From positions 24,531,463-24,595,462 of the forward strand of contig OX393568.1 of the NCBI GenBank assembly GCA_947652115.1: 64,000 bases of DNA, in the 5' to 3' direction. Of the stretch, positions 45,201 through 57,506 are shown in pieces. The position numbers were made by a program, and so were the translations under genes. Every line of letters begins with the position of its first letter. Within the stretch, counting starts at the first letter, position 1. This stretch comes from Blastomussa wellsi. Taxonomy: Eukaryota > Cnidaria > Anthozoa > Scleractinia > Plerogyridae. Below the pieces are notes generated by a model. The model was not told the DNA's origin and searched no databases. It saw nothing but the letters and a program-made list of their open reading frames with translations.

Positions 45201-46640
45201 ACATTTGCCTAAGTTTATGTTTAAGGAACACCTGTAGGTGTGTAACTACATAAATTTGCAGTACCAACCCCCAATTTATTAAAATTTAAGAGTTCCAAGC
45301 CAATTAGGTTCCAAATATTTCTTGTTTCCAGATATCATACCAGCCAGCCACATGCAAATCTTTTCAATTCCAGATCTCCTACCAGCAGATTGCGTATTCA
45401 AAATTCAAATTGTATGGTTTTTTACCTCTTCAATTCTTTTCTGTACATTTACTTTGTGCTTCTTGCCTCTCTCATGAAATTCAACACTCTGAAATTTGCA
45501 CAAGACCACACACTAACTTTTAGGATGCCAATACACAAGTGATCACACTTGTCAGAGGAATGAAAGGCCCCTGTCATGTTCCCACGTTCATGATCTTGTA
45601 TTTTTCTTCCTTGGGAGGCACAGTGGCCTAATGGTTAGTGTGCTGGAGTCCGGATCAGGTGGACCGGGTTCAAGCCCCTGGCCGGGGAGCTGCGTTGTGT
45701 TCTAGGGCAAGACTCTTTACTCTCACAGTGCCTCTCTTCACCCAGGTGTATAAATAGGCACCGGCGAATTTACTGCTGGGGGTAACCCTGCGATGGACTA
45801 GCATCCCGTCCAGGGGGGAGTAGAAATACTCTCTGTCACTTCATGCTACAGAAACCGGGAGAACCCCCGGCCTGACGGGCCACTAGGCCCGAATGCAGAC
45901 TTAACCTTTTTTTACAATCAAAACATAATCACAACAGTAACTCCTGAAAATATCTAAAACAAAAGACCTCAGCACGAGGCTCCGGGGAGTAAATTATAGA
46001 GTTTGTGGGGTTTACTCCCCAGAGCCTCGTGGTGATGTCTATTGTTTATGGCTAAATCTTAAAATATCGAAATTGGGCTATTGACATAAACAAGATTTCT
46101 CGAACTTCCTGAGAACTCAAATCAAATGTCATATACTTTAAGATTTAATCCAGTAAGGCCAAACACATTCCTTTCCCCCATCCATTTATTAATTAAGCTT
46201 ATTGGCAAACTATCAATCGCAGCACTTGCAATGGCCTACGCTTGCAACACAATGAGAACTCTCCAAGTTAGACTTGCCTACAAGTCGAGCTCTCAGAGCG
46301 CGAAAGAAAACGAGAAGCGAACGACTTTGAGAAAGTCTATCTCCAAGTAAGCAATGCAATTTTAATTCTTGTCCATAGACGTTTTATGCCATCCATAACA
46401 GATAACGAACATATCAGCTTTGACTATAAAGGGAAACTATAAAGTTCAAAGCTGTAGTAAGGTTTGTAATTTCTTTGACAAGAAGACGTACCGCTTTGTT
46501 GTCAGTGATCCAGCACTTGCAAAACTCGCACAGCTTTCTCGGTTGAGACTTCCAATATTCAGCCCTGAAAGAAAATTATGCATTTTTAAGCTTTCTCTAT
46601 TTTCACTACAATAAACACTTGATCGCAGCCTTGCTCACAT
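42227..46640 (-). CDS. WBP4: WW domain-binding protein 4 (FBP21-like splicing factor)
   Basis: Spliceosome-associated protein (complex B) that binds proline-rich and SF3B/SmB-type partners through WW domains; nuclear. Minus-strand exons in consistent phase: 46639-46640 (AT of the start codon, tentative), 46492-46564, 45426-45488, 44886-44957, 44519-44642, 43971-44081, 43761-43815, 43592-43646, 43138-43241 and 42227-42437 (870 nt, 289 residues). Residues 1-45 form the U1-C/matrin-type zinc finger (C13, C16, H30, H36; EYWKSQPRKLCEFCKCW), followed by a Lys/Gln-rich helix. One WW domain spans 130-155 (W130, YFYYYN, W152, P155). The tail keeps SSPYGQW and the basic VAFKKRKLNPDKKRNIRQ end typical of WBP4. 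Vertebrate WBP4 has about 376 residues and two WW domains; only one is found here. Confidence 0.9.
45608..45912 (+). mobile_element. tRNA-derived SINE, about 300 bp
   Basis: An A box TGGCCTAATGG (45624-45634) and B box GGTTCAAGCCC (45667-45677) head a tRNA-unrelated body containing CCTGCGATGGACTAGCATCC and GGCCTGACGGGCCACTAGG. It ends in a short T-rich tail. It sits antisense to WBP4, in the intron between exons 45426-45488 and 46492-46564. Confidence 0.8.
45965..46040. repeat. Palindromic repeat (CACGAGGCTCCGGGGAGTAAA)
   Basis: CACGAGGCTCCGGGGAGTAAA and TTTACTCCCCAGAGCCTCGTG are inverted copies around a ~18-nt centre. Motif and layout resemble the pair at 35775-35870. Located in a WBP4 intron. 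Confidence 0.8.
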
Positions 46641-47906
46641 ATTAAAAATCCTGACACTAATATAATGTTCGTCAAAGATGGCGCTGGTCTTCTTTACGGG
46701 GGTTCAAGTCTTCACTCGCCCATCGATGGTCGAGTAGCAGACTGGGACGGTAGGACTTTTCATTCGAAATTCTTGTTTGATGAAAGAATTTTTGTTAGTA
46801 AGAGAAAGGAATATATAAAAAGCCGCTTATTTGATCTCCTTGCTCTCACACGTACAACAACTGTCAGTCTACTGCTATTTTCAATGCGTTAGGAGAAAAA
46901 GTTTTTCGGCGAGCCGAGCATTGGGTAGCGTTGGATCGCTTCGCAGCTCGGGTGACTAGAATCATACTCCAAACCCCCACTTTCCCCAAAATTCTCCGCT
47001 GGAGAGCCTGTTCACGGTCGTTCACAGGCCGCACGTGCCATTAAAATATTTGCGAATTAACGTTCCCGTCTCTCTCCAAAATTAAACATCTCATTAAAAG
47101 TAGACTGACTCCATCCTAAGAAGAGGTGAAGGTGGTTTACAGATATGTGTTGCAGATTGCGACCCGAACGTTTACTTATCTTATATTTGATTTGACATGG
47201 CGCCAGTACGTGAGTAGTAATCAAATTGTGCAAACGATTACGGGAACAGTTCCTGGCAGAGAACCCCGCTGTGTAGCATTTTCTTTCACCTTTCGCCTCT
47301 ACAGTTCCCCCTCCATGCTTACCCGGGAACACTTGTTATTTGCATGATTGCTGGACAAATCTAACAAAACTAACATATTTTGAGCGCTTCAATTTAATCA
47401 TCAGCCCAACTAATTAACAACGGCGGTATGCATATCCGCTGAGTCAGATCTTCATCTGTATTCATTCTCTTTTCAAACAACCCTAAATTTTACATATATC
47501 ATCCTTGCAATAATTATTTATTTTCAAATTTCAATATTATATCCGGAAGAACAAATTTATACCAGTTCTAGGACTTTATTAAGAAAGGTAAGACGACCTG
47601 CTTGACAGTCAATAAGATAGAAATGACCGATTTTGTAGTCTCTTCAATGAAGTATATGAACAGAGCATCTGTAACCCTTCTACATCAACACAACAAATGA
47701 CTCAGATGTGACAGCTCCTTTCATATTGTTACAATTCATATCATATACGTTTCGCGAAAAATAACTTGTACGTCTTCTTACAAACGTCAGTAAAAAGAGC
47801 ACGCAGTCAGTCAGTCAGTCAGTAAACAACTCGGCGAACAACACTCGACAGCACTCACGGTTTCGATTATCACGTATTTCGCTTTACCATCGAAAATCTC
47901 TGTCGA
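46641..47906. other. Divergent intergenic region, WBP4 / fibrinogen-like gene
   Basis: Holds the WBP4 promoter (left side) and the upstream region of the plus-strand secreted protein gene. A short direct repeat of GTCA (about 47806-47822) lies about 80 bp before that gene's ATG. No gene recognised. Confidence 0.55.
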
Positions 47907-50900
47907 ATGGCTGTCAAATTAAGCCTTGTCGCTGCTTTGACCGAAATAGTCTACTTTTCAAGTCAGTCGAGAGTCATACTAAGTAAGGATCTGACTCGAA
48001 AATCCCAACCAACTAAACACGGAGAGGTGTACAAGGCCAAAAGTCAGATTGATTCTCTGATTTACAAGTTAACCCTGGATTTGAACACTTTTAACGAAAA
48101 GAAAACTCTGGCAACAGTTATGCAAAAGGATGCCGAGAAATTGGCTCGAATCGCTGAAGAAGAAATCGCTTTGTTGAAGCCTGTGCAACATCTTTTGGAT
48201 GAACTGGCAACAGGGAATGCTTCGAGTGGATATCGACACTGTTTAGCCAGCCCAGGAGGTAAAATACTGGTGAGAATTGAAACCAAAGGGTCCTCTCTGT
48301 CGAAACATTACACTGTAACTGTTCAAGGTACGATGTTATTATACTTGTAATACAAGCAATTCAGCCTTTAAAATTTTAAACTGCTGAATAATAACGGCAA
48401 ATCCATTGACTCTAAATATTCTTTAAAAGCTCTTGGAGTAACCTACAAATGAATTTTGATATATTTAGTATCTGTTCCAATTTAAGATTTCTCACCATGG
48501 CTAAATTCAGTTGCGATTACTGTAAGTTGTAATTTTCAATACACTCGTGATGTCGCATACGCTTTTCATTTCAGTTTAGTAGTAATAAAGTTGAGTTGTG
48601 ATTTTTCAAGGCAGTTAAGTTGTGATATTTTTAGACAATTAATTTGTGATTTACAAGTGCAGTTCAGTAGCTGCCTTCAGTGTAGCTGACTTACAAGTTG
48701 CGATATTTGTGATTCAAAACAGTTGATCGCTATTTTACATTTACTTGATGTTACTTCCATTCTAGTGCAGTTAAAGCAATAAACCTTAATTTAAAGAAGC
48801 GTCGAAATCTTCTTCGTCTTGACACAAAATCAATCAATCAATCAATAAGAAATAAATACACAAGAAATAGGCCCTATGCGCGATGACGTCATATGCCCAA
48901 AACTCGCTGTCAAGCCCCGTTTACGCTAATTATTCGCAGCCCTCTGCCACCTTATGCAATTTCCGCATGGGCATTCTTTTCATCTTAACTGCTTTGGGAA
49001 TTCCATCATAACTAAATTATAAGTTTGCACTTTGAAAGCGAGGCTTGGTGGTGAAACCAGCCAGTCTGGCGCAAACATGCGTAAGGGCTATTATGCGCGC
49101 AGTAACCAGCCAGTCTGGCGCAAACATGCGTAAGGGCTATTATGCGCGCAGTATTTTGGTTACCCCTTTCCTTTAGTATAAAACTAAGATTGTGCGCGTA
49201 TGAATAACCTTTATTTTTGTTGTTTTCAATTCCTTAGTAAACCATCGCGAGATGATTGATCGTGGATTAACACGTGACAATGGAGATGATTTCCAAGTCT
49301 ATTACCATGCCAATGGACAGCACCCTGTTCAAATCGACCGCTTAATCAGTGGTCTGGGAACAAAGTCAGCTACTGTTTACTTTAGACTGCAGGTTCCCAT
49401 GTCAGCAAACACTGTTGATGACTCCTCTTACTCCTTAGTGCTTGGTGGTGCAGTCAGCGGAAGTGCAATGGATAACCCTGACTATGTGTACGCCTTTTAT
49501 GACGATTTCTCGAGCTCAGTCCTGAAAAAAGAATGGGCGACGAACAGTTACGGTAAATGGAGTGTGCAAAAAGGACGACTGCTTGGAAACACCATGCAGG
49601 GAAACATCAGAGATAATGCAGAGGTCGGATTGTATGTAAAATCAGGATTTGCATGGAAAGATGTTGAGGTAGAGCTGGATTTGATGGAGACTAGAAGTAG
49701 AAGCTATCCTGGACCATTCTTGCGCGTCAGCAATGCGGCTTTTAGCAGTACCACGGCGTGGTGGTTCGAGTACTTCGCGAACTCCCACAGTACTTGTACC
49801 ATGAGACCCTTTGTCAACAACAAAGACGGCAGCTGGAAATACAAAAGCAAGCTGCCCAAAGCCTTTGCAGTTAAAACGTGGTTTCATTTCAAATATCAAG
49901 CGCTCGGCGACAGGTTTTCACAATAGTACCAGCTGTCAAACATTGTACGACAACATCAAGGTGAGATTTCTGGTTGCCAATCCTCCTAACGTCACTCTTG
50001 GAAACTTCAAGCCAAGCTACCCCAGCCAAAGTAGTCATTTAGGTGAAAAGGGTCTTCCCGCTGACTCGTGCAAGCAAATCCATGATGCAAGTCTTGCCAA
50101 CAACAAACCTCGCGCCGAGAATGGGATTTACTGGATCAAGACTGATCTGCAAGGAAGTTCCTCTGCGCAGACTTACTGTGACATGGCGAATGGAGGCTGG
50201 ACCCTTGTGGGAAAGATCAGCGGAAAAGTTGGCAACATTTACAAGGCATGGCTGGTCTCTAACTACAACACTACACCACTAAAAACACCAAAGATTAAAA
50301 AACAGAAAGAGTTTGCCTGTATTGACGCTCGTAGATTGGCGGTAGAGGAGGCCTCCGTGATACTGTTGTCCAGCGGTGAGAAGATGGACGGCTTGGGTGG
50401 CAAGTGGGTGATGTGGAGGCTGCCTGGAGATAGAAAAATAGACTTGTTGTGGAACCACTCTGTTGGACCAGCTGCTGTAGGTGCGGCTGTTCAGACACCT
50501 GTGATGGTGTATGCTTGGAATGGCAACAAAAAGGTAAGTAATCTGTAGAAAGTGTCTTAATTTCAATTACCTTTATTCCGACATATTTTAAGTGCTGTTT
50601 TACAGCGTTTTTATTTTTCAACAAAACAGTCACCAACTGGTATCTTACTGGTAACAACCAGCCATGATCCAAAAAGGAGATCATGAACCTTCGCTTATAT
50701 TAATGACCAAGCGGCTATCTTGTCTAAATATTTCCAATCATTGTCATCGTCATTAAAATGGTCATCATCATTGTCATCATGATGTTTTGCGTCGTATGTA
50801 GTTTAGCAAGTGACTGATAGCAAGAATGCGAAAATATTATACAGCATGCCACAATTACAGACAGCATCGAATGTTCACTAACGCTTACTTTAATTTTTTG

Positions 50901-51159
50901 GCAGATTTGTTACCAGAACAAGTTCGGGATCATGCCTCTTGGCGGACATGGGGGCTCCTATCCTTACGCCTCGGTCAATACCGCTGGCAACACTGCTACT
51001 AACGACTACTGCATGGCTGTCGGGGTTATGGTTAAGGGATCCACTGCGCATGGCTGGTCGCAGAATGCCAATGGTTACGACAGTCCCAGCAGTGATTCTG
51101 ATTGGCCAAACAAAGCATACAATCACCAGTCCCCTCACTTGACGGTCTGGCTAAAGTAA
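47907..51159 (+). CDS. Secreted-type DUF2341 / LamG-like / fibrinogen-like protein, one frameshift
   Basis: Three exons: 47907-48327, 49238-50533 and 50905-51159 (TAA), all with GT-AG borders. About 656 residues result if one base is ignored. The N-terminus (MAVKLSLVAALTEIVYF) is a plausible signal peptide, followed by a Lys/Glu-rich helical region (to ~residue 100). Residues from ~150 resemble DUF2341, then a concanavalin/LamG-like sandwich (YAFYDDFSSSVLKKEW onward). The end is fibrinogen C-terminal-like: GIYWIKTDLQ, TYCDMANGGWTLVGKIS, then paired cysteines and WSQNANGY. Proteins of this style are abundant in cnidarians and are likely extracellular recognition or matrix proteins; the function here is unknown. 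The frame breaks at about 49917, in a TTTT run: one extra base ends the frame at 49926, while the next frame continues without loss of homology-like sequence. Confidence 0.82.
49055..49152. repeat. Perfect 49-bp tandem duplication
   Basis: Two exact copies (49055-49103 and 49104-49152) of a unit starting AACCAGCCAGTCTGGCGCAA. It is in intron 1 of the fibrinogen-like gene, about 85 bp before the acceptor at 49237. Identity of the copies implies a recent event or an assembly artefact. Confidence 0.95.
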
Positions 51160-52286
51160 CTGTAGCAACGGCCTGGATGATCTTGCTTGGGGCTTGCATT
51201 TTCTATGGGATTAAATGAAGAGCTTATCGAAGTCCTTTTATTTTCATAACGTTGTGCTATTGAAGTAATTACGGGCTTGTTTTTCTTTTGCGTGTAACAG
51301 AGAGATAGAGAACTTTAGCAAAAAGACGTTGCTGGGAGCTTAGATGAAGTTTTTTATTTTTTCGTTTAGTAAAAGAAGATTGATTTCCGTTCTTTAAGTT
51401 TGGTTTGCCTTGCTGAAAATAAGGACAATCTTCGGATTGTGCCATGCATGTAAGTAATTGAGGCCTTGTTAAAATTTTTAAAATCAACGAGAAAATCAAT
51501 AAAATGGTGCTGGTAAAGTAAGTTGCGAGTACTTTATTTTCTTCTCAAAATCTTCAACCAAGAGTTTCCGAAGCCTCGACTGAGTTATTTTGTAGTTCTT
51601 TTTTGTGGTATATTACGAGGTTTTGTTTTTCAGTCACGCGACATTCTGTGCGGCAGTCTCATTTAAAACACTGAATATTTTTAACGCGGAATATCCCATG
51701 AAAAAGAAGCTTAAACCGTTAGAAGTAGCACAGCTAATTTAATGTAGAAATAAAATGATACAACGATCAGCCCGGTATAACGGACAGAGCCCTTCGCGTT
51801 ATAACCAACACATTTCCCCGCGTCCCTCCGCACTTCGTTATATTCGGCTTTCGCGGTGAGTTCATATGCGCTTATTTGTCTAAAACAAGTATTGTTCAAG
51901 AAATGATTGCATGGCATATTCAAGATTTTTACATGCAAATAACCGCAAATCACCACCAAGTGAATAATGTTTGTTAATTTAATGCCCAATGTTGCATCAG
52001 CAATAACAGCTGCCACCAACTGTCTTGCTGCCAAACGCATTTTGGACGGCACCGGCTCATATGACCAAAGGAAAATTGCCTGTTTCAGGCAAATACTTAT
52101 TGAGGAGCCCGAAGACTCTCCGATTGAGTATTCTTTGCGTTGACAAGTAAGCCAAGCAACAGGGCGACAACCTCTGACAAAATCCGCGTGCTCGGGCGAT
52201 TTATTTGCTGACCACTTATATGACGTACACTAGCCGCAGATGTCTAGTATGCTGTTCAATCTATGAGAGCACACAGCTGGCGCATA
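51160..52286. other. Convergent intergenic region
   Basis: AATAAA at 51498-51503 is the likely polyadenylation signal of the fibrinogen-like gene. On the minus strand AATAAA at 52205-52200, 82 nt past the UTP18 stop, serves UTP18. A GGTATAACGGA...TTCGTTATATTCGG patch (51773-51850) may be a decayed DNA-transposon end. No gene seen. Confidence 0.65.
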
Positions 52287-55200
52287 CTACGAGTCCGTGT
52301 AGTGATTTAACCTGCAAAGATATAAAATACTTAATATTAATATTCTATATAGATTTGACAATTTATCTGGAAGAGAGATTAACCAGTAAACTATAAAAAA
52401 ATGGAAACCATTGATTCAGTTCCACGACAATAGAGATAGCAAATATAGTTAAATTTAGAAACCAATTGCGTGACAGTGCAGTGTTCAGGACATACCTGTA
52501 AAGTAAAGCCTTCCCTCGGTCGTTTCCAGTGGAAAGATAGCCACTGTTTGGAGAGAAGTCGAAGGCGTTGACGTATCTGAGTGGAGTGCGTGACGTGGGC
52601 CAGTTGGAGAACACAGTGAGTGATGGTAGGTGGAGCTAAATATATACAAAAACAACACCGCCTTTAATTCAAGCGTTTTCAAGAAGTTATAGACTGCTAC
52701 ACATAGAAGTAGTCCGCACGCAGCCGTTTCAGGGGAAGCTGGCTCAAAAGTCAACCCTCTTACCATTTTAAACAACTCTCTTTTAGCCCTTGAGGATATT
52801 GCCAAGATTTCACTGAAATCAGAAGCAAAGAACGTAAAATTAATACGTGTATGTATAACAGATATAAGATTTAATCCGCCATCAGAGACAATTTTGATGC
52901 AGACAACGCGTCTTTTATTTAATAACTATTTGTGACCAGTTGTAACGTCCGCTATGATCTGACGATAAATGCTACAAAAATCCGTATTTTAGCACAAAAT
53001 AGCTGAGCAGAAGGAACCTAAATTCTCATCACTTTTTTGCTGGACAACGGGAATATATTGTTTGGAGAACTTAGACAATGATCACTTTTAGAAAGTAGAC
53101 AGAGGGTTTTTATAACGACGTCATGAATGAAAGAGCTGACAAAAAGAACACTTACCTTGTGGAGTTAAAAAGAGTCTTGTTAACACTCGTCGTTAAATTC
53201 ATTATGGCCTTCAATGGCTTTGGTTGGGTTTGGTGTAAACACTGGTTATCGTAAACGTTCACTACACCACTATCAGACCTAGAAGAAAAAAAAAATACTT
53301 ATAAGTTTGAAAGTGAAACTTCGACACTATGCTGGTTAGTAGTGTTTCCTTATTGTATATTTGGGTGTACACGTATCAGATGCACAGGAAGAACCTTGCA
53401 ATGAACTCATTGTACCTTAAATTTTCAAACTACATATAGTTTAACATGAGTACTGCATTTTGTTTTCCGTTCTCGCCTCGCTTCTCCGTGTTCTCCAGTT
53501 TTCCTTCCTCGTCAAAAGTCCAACATTTCTAAATTTTAGTTCGACCTGGATAGAGTACAGTACGTTATGAACAGCCGAGGCTGTTGTGGCTTCCTGCATG
53601 GTTGAAATACAAGTCATGTAACATTGCAGCTGACAGTCTCTCATGTACCACAGGACACCCACCCACAAGCTAAGTACTGCCCGTCTTTGGACGCTGCCAG
53701 TGTTGTTGACTTTAGACAACCTTCATCTCTGAACTTGTGCACACAGCAGCGGGTATTCATGTCCCAAACATAAACCTCACCATCACCTGTAAAGAGAGAG
53801 AAAAAGAAAGAGAAAATAAAGAATTGCAAAAGAGTTAAAAAACAAGATCATTATCATGAACAACAGTGTGAAGCAGCGAGAAAGGAGAATGGCATGAAAA
53901 ATAAGTCTTAACTAAATGTTTAGTAATAATTAATTTTATGAGATCATTGAAGTGCATATGACACGAAATTTTTTCTCTTGATTCTTGTAGTAGGATATCT
54001 ATAGAAAACGACTCGAAGCCTTAAAAGTGCTGGAAAAATCTAAAAAGCATTTTTTTTTGCTTTCAAAATACGCGCAACTTGCCTTCAAATTTGTCCCGGT
54101 CATCGCGCGGCCAAAATCGCACGTGATATCGTAACGTGACGTCACATTGTGTACCTCAATGCAACTTACAGAAGAGTCCGACTCAAAGGAATCATTAGAA
54201 TCACTGGACATCTTTGCCTTTCAATGCACTATCTGTCCACTACGAAGTACTGCAGAATCCTCTTAGCGACAACAGACCTTTGCGGCAAAGGTACACAATG
54301 TGACGTCACGAATAACCTCGCCGTCGATAAACTAGCTCCCAGTCTCTGGGACAAATTTGAAGGGAAATTGCGCGTAATTTGAAAGCAAAAACAATGCTTT
54401 TTAGATTTTTCCAGCACTTTTAAAGCTTTGAAACGTTTTCTTTAGATATCCAACTACAAGAATCAAGAGAAAACAATTTCGTGTCACATGCACTTTAACA
54501 GGCTCGTCGACGTGAAACAATAACTAGATGTGAATAATTGTAACTTTTAGAAAACATCCCAGCCATGTATCGAAAGTTTACAGCCCAAACTGTCAGATGT
54601 GATGGAACCTGTAATTTAATGTGCTCCCTGTATCATGCACCTCAACTGATTTAAGGACTAGGGTCATTGCCTCTGTTGTTTGTTCTTTTGTTTTCTCAGC
54701 CAATCCTGTTTACCTTTCTATGAGCTGCGTACTGACCCAAAAGTGTGACCAATTTTAATTAATTCAAATCCTTCCATGCAGATTAAATTCAGTCAGAAGC
54801 CAGCTGGAAGCTGTCCTCAGCTACTGAGCAGATATCAACTCAATGCATGAAAAAAATAATGTCAATTAAGGTCGGAACACACGAGGTGGCAAATCACTGC
54901 TGCGATAAGTTGCAGCGACATGCCGCCTTGTGTATATGTTGAATTTCTGGTGAGAATTTTGTTGCGGCGATGTGTCACACGAAATAAAATCAGATTGAAT
55001 TTGTGCGACCTGTCGCAGCAACAAAATGAGTGAAAACAGTATCATCGCAGCGTGTGTACACAAAAGGTAACAAATTGTAGCGACCTGTTGCAGCAATTTG
55101 TTGCCTCGTGTGTTCCAACCTTTAATCAAAAGTTGTTACACTCCTTGCTGGGATAAACTGTAGAAAACTTTATGCATACTTCCTGCAGAAAACATGCGAG

Positions 55201-57449
55201 ATCCATTAGCATTGAATGTGACTGAAGACACTGAACCATTCATCTTCAAGTTCCCAATCCACTGTTTGGTCTACATTGAAAATATACAATGAAGAAAAGT
55301 TATTAGAGAACAAGCATTCTATGGCTCATAACTGCAATGGTCAGTTTTTAGGCAAATTAGAAGTAAAAAAATGCAGTAAATAAACTGACCTTTTTATAAA
55401 TCAAATTATAAAAACATCCATGCTACATGTACAAGTAAATCAGGCTTGTACTACACCAGTCACACTTGAGAGCCTGGTAAAATTTGCAATCAACTTGCCT
55501 TGCTAGAGAGAAGAATTAAGTAACCATTGGTGCCAATGAAAACAAGGTGTTTTCCATCGGGTGAAACATGAAACTTGTCAAAATAGTTTTCTTCTCTACC
55601 TGAAACCGAAAACAAGAAATGTGTGCATTGAGAAATGTGCATGCACAAATTACATAATGGTATCTATTTGCCAGTTTCAACGTTAGCCAAATACTTTCTT
55701 ACTGCAACACCTACAATAATATGCAGGCAATGCACACACAGTGTATAATCCTATAATGCACAGGCACAATTCAGTATATACAGAATAGCTAAAGCTAAAG
55801 AGCAATGCTGTAGTAGCAACGCAAAAAATTGGTTTATTAGTTTTATTTTGTGACAAGAGCAGGTGTGCCTACAAATTTACACCTGAGAAGTTAACTGGAT
55901 TATGTAATTGGATTTAACATAATTGATACAAATTATTAGCGAAACGTTGCATTAAGGTTAATGTCAGCCTTCATCAGTTTATAGTCAATTGACAGCTGTC
56001 AAAACAAAGGTATTCACTAACCAGTAACACCTGACCCTATTGCAGCCTCAGGTGTAGAGCTTATCGAAGTCGCATGATTTTTGAAGTTAACCGGTGACCC
56101 ATTATTTTTTAATTGGATTGTAGCATTTAGTATTCTCTACATGTACATATATATGCACGTATTATTTCCACATTCACCTCTAATTTGAGGAATCTTAATG
56201 ACTTCTCCCTTGATCATGTCATATACATAAAATGATCTCCTCTGTGAAGCTAAAATAACCTGCTCTCCATCAGTGTTGAAGTGAGCTGTATGGATAGGAA
56301 ATCTCTCAAGGAAGATGCTTTGAAGCTTTGGGTTGGTCTGACCATCTATCTGTTAATAGAAAAATAAAAATAATTAAATTGCAGAAAGGGAGTAAGGGGC
56401 GAGAAGCGCAGTTCCCAAAGTGGTGAGAACTGGAACAAATTGAAAAAATTTTGCAACATTGAATAATGGCAGGAACTGGGAGCATAGGAGGTTAAGAGCC
56501 CATGTTTTGTACACCACCCCCACCCACCCCTGACCACCACCACTGCTATCGTCACCAGATTAGAAACATGGTTAGAAACTACAGGTACCAAGTGCATATT
56601 TACATGTATTGTTTACATACAGCGCAAGGGTACTGCAATGTACTGCAACAAGATAATTTGTGCATCTAACACTATACATTGTTTACAGTACAGAGAGATA
56701 TGTTTAAACTGAGAAAACAGAGCTGCCTTATCGAAGATTTGTCTACACTGCCATTCAGTTTATTTTTTATTTTATTTTATTTATTTATTTTTTTTTTTGG
56801 CTGAATTCTCTGATTTCTCTCTTGTGACAAGGGATGTCAATTTTCTCAAGCCACAGACTAGGATAAATTAGTTTTGCAAGACTGTGCAGTACCTGGAAGA
56901 GATCTAACGTTTTATTGAAGCCTGCCGTAAGAAGAACTTTTGCACTTGGGTGAAATTCTATGCACTGGATAGTAGCCTAGAAGACAACAATATTAAATAA
57001 GTTCTTTCATTTAATGAAAACCTGATATCAATGTAACAATTCTCCTTAGCCATCTCCATACATTTCTTAGAGTTGTAGTTGGGAGAATTGATGTGTAATA
57101 CAATATCAGAACTACGGTAAATGAGAGATCAAAGACCTGCAAGTGTGAATCTGTTTAGAACAATACAGTAACTGTTTTGTTAATTTCCAACTTACATTAG
57201 AAGGTTTATCAATATTAGCATCCTTAATTCTTTTAATATCAAGAATTCCAGATGGGAGGTTATCTGCTTTTCCAGTCAGAAGTCTTCCTGCACGCTGCAG
57301 AACAGAGTCTTCCTCATCATCTTCACTTGAAGAACCTATTTGATTCATTATAATCCATAACGTTAGAGTGGAATAAAACTACTAATAAATATGCATGTAC
57401 CTGTGCAAGTTTGTGTGGCACATCAATAATAAATAATAATAATTTAATG

Positions 57450-57506
<57 letters not shown>

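Noticed and set aside
45620..45690. True tRNA gene
   Set aside because: A and B boxes are present but no paired acceptor stem, and the sequence continues into a SINE body. The same applies to 1228, 29630, 30050 and 58860.
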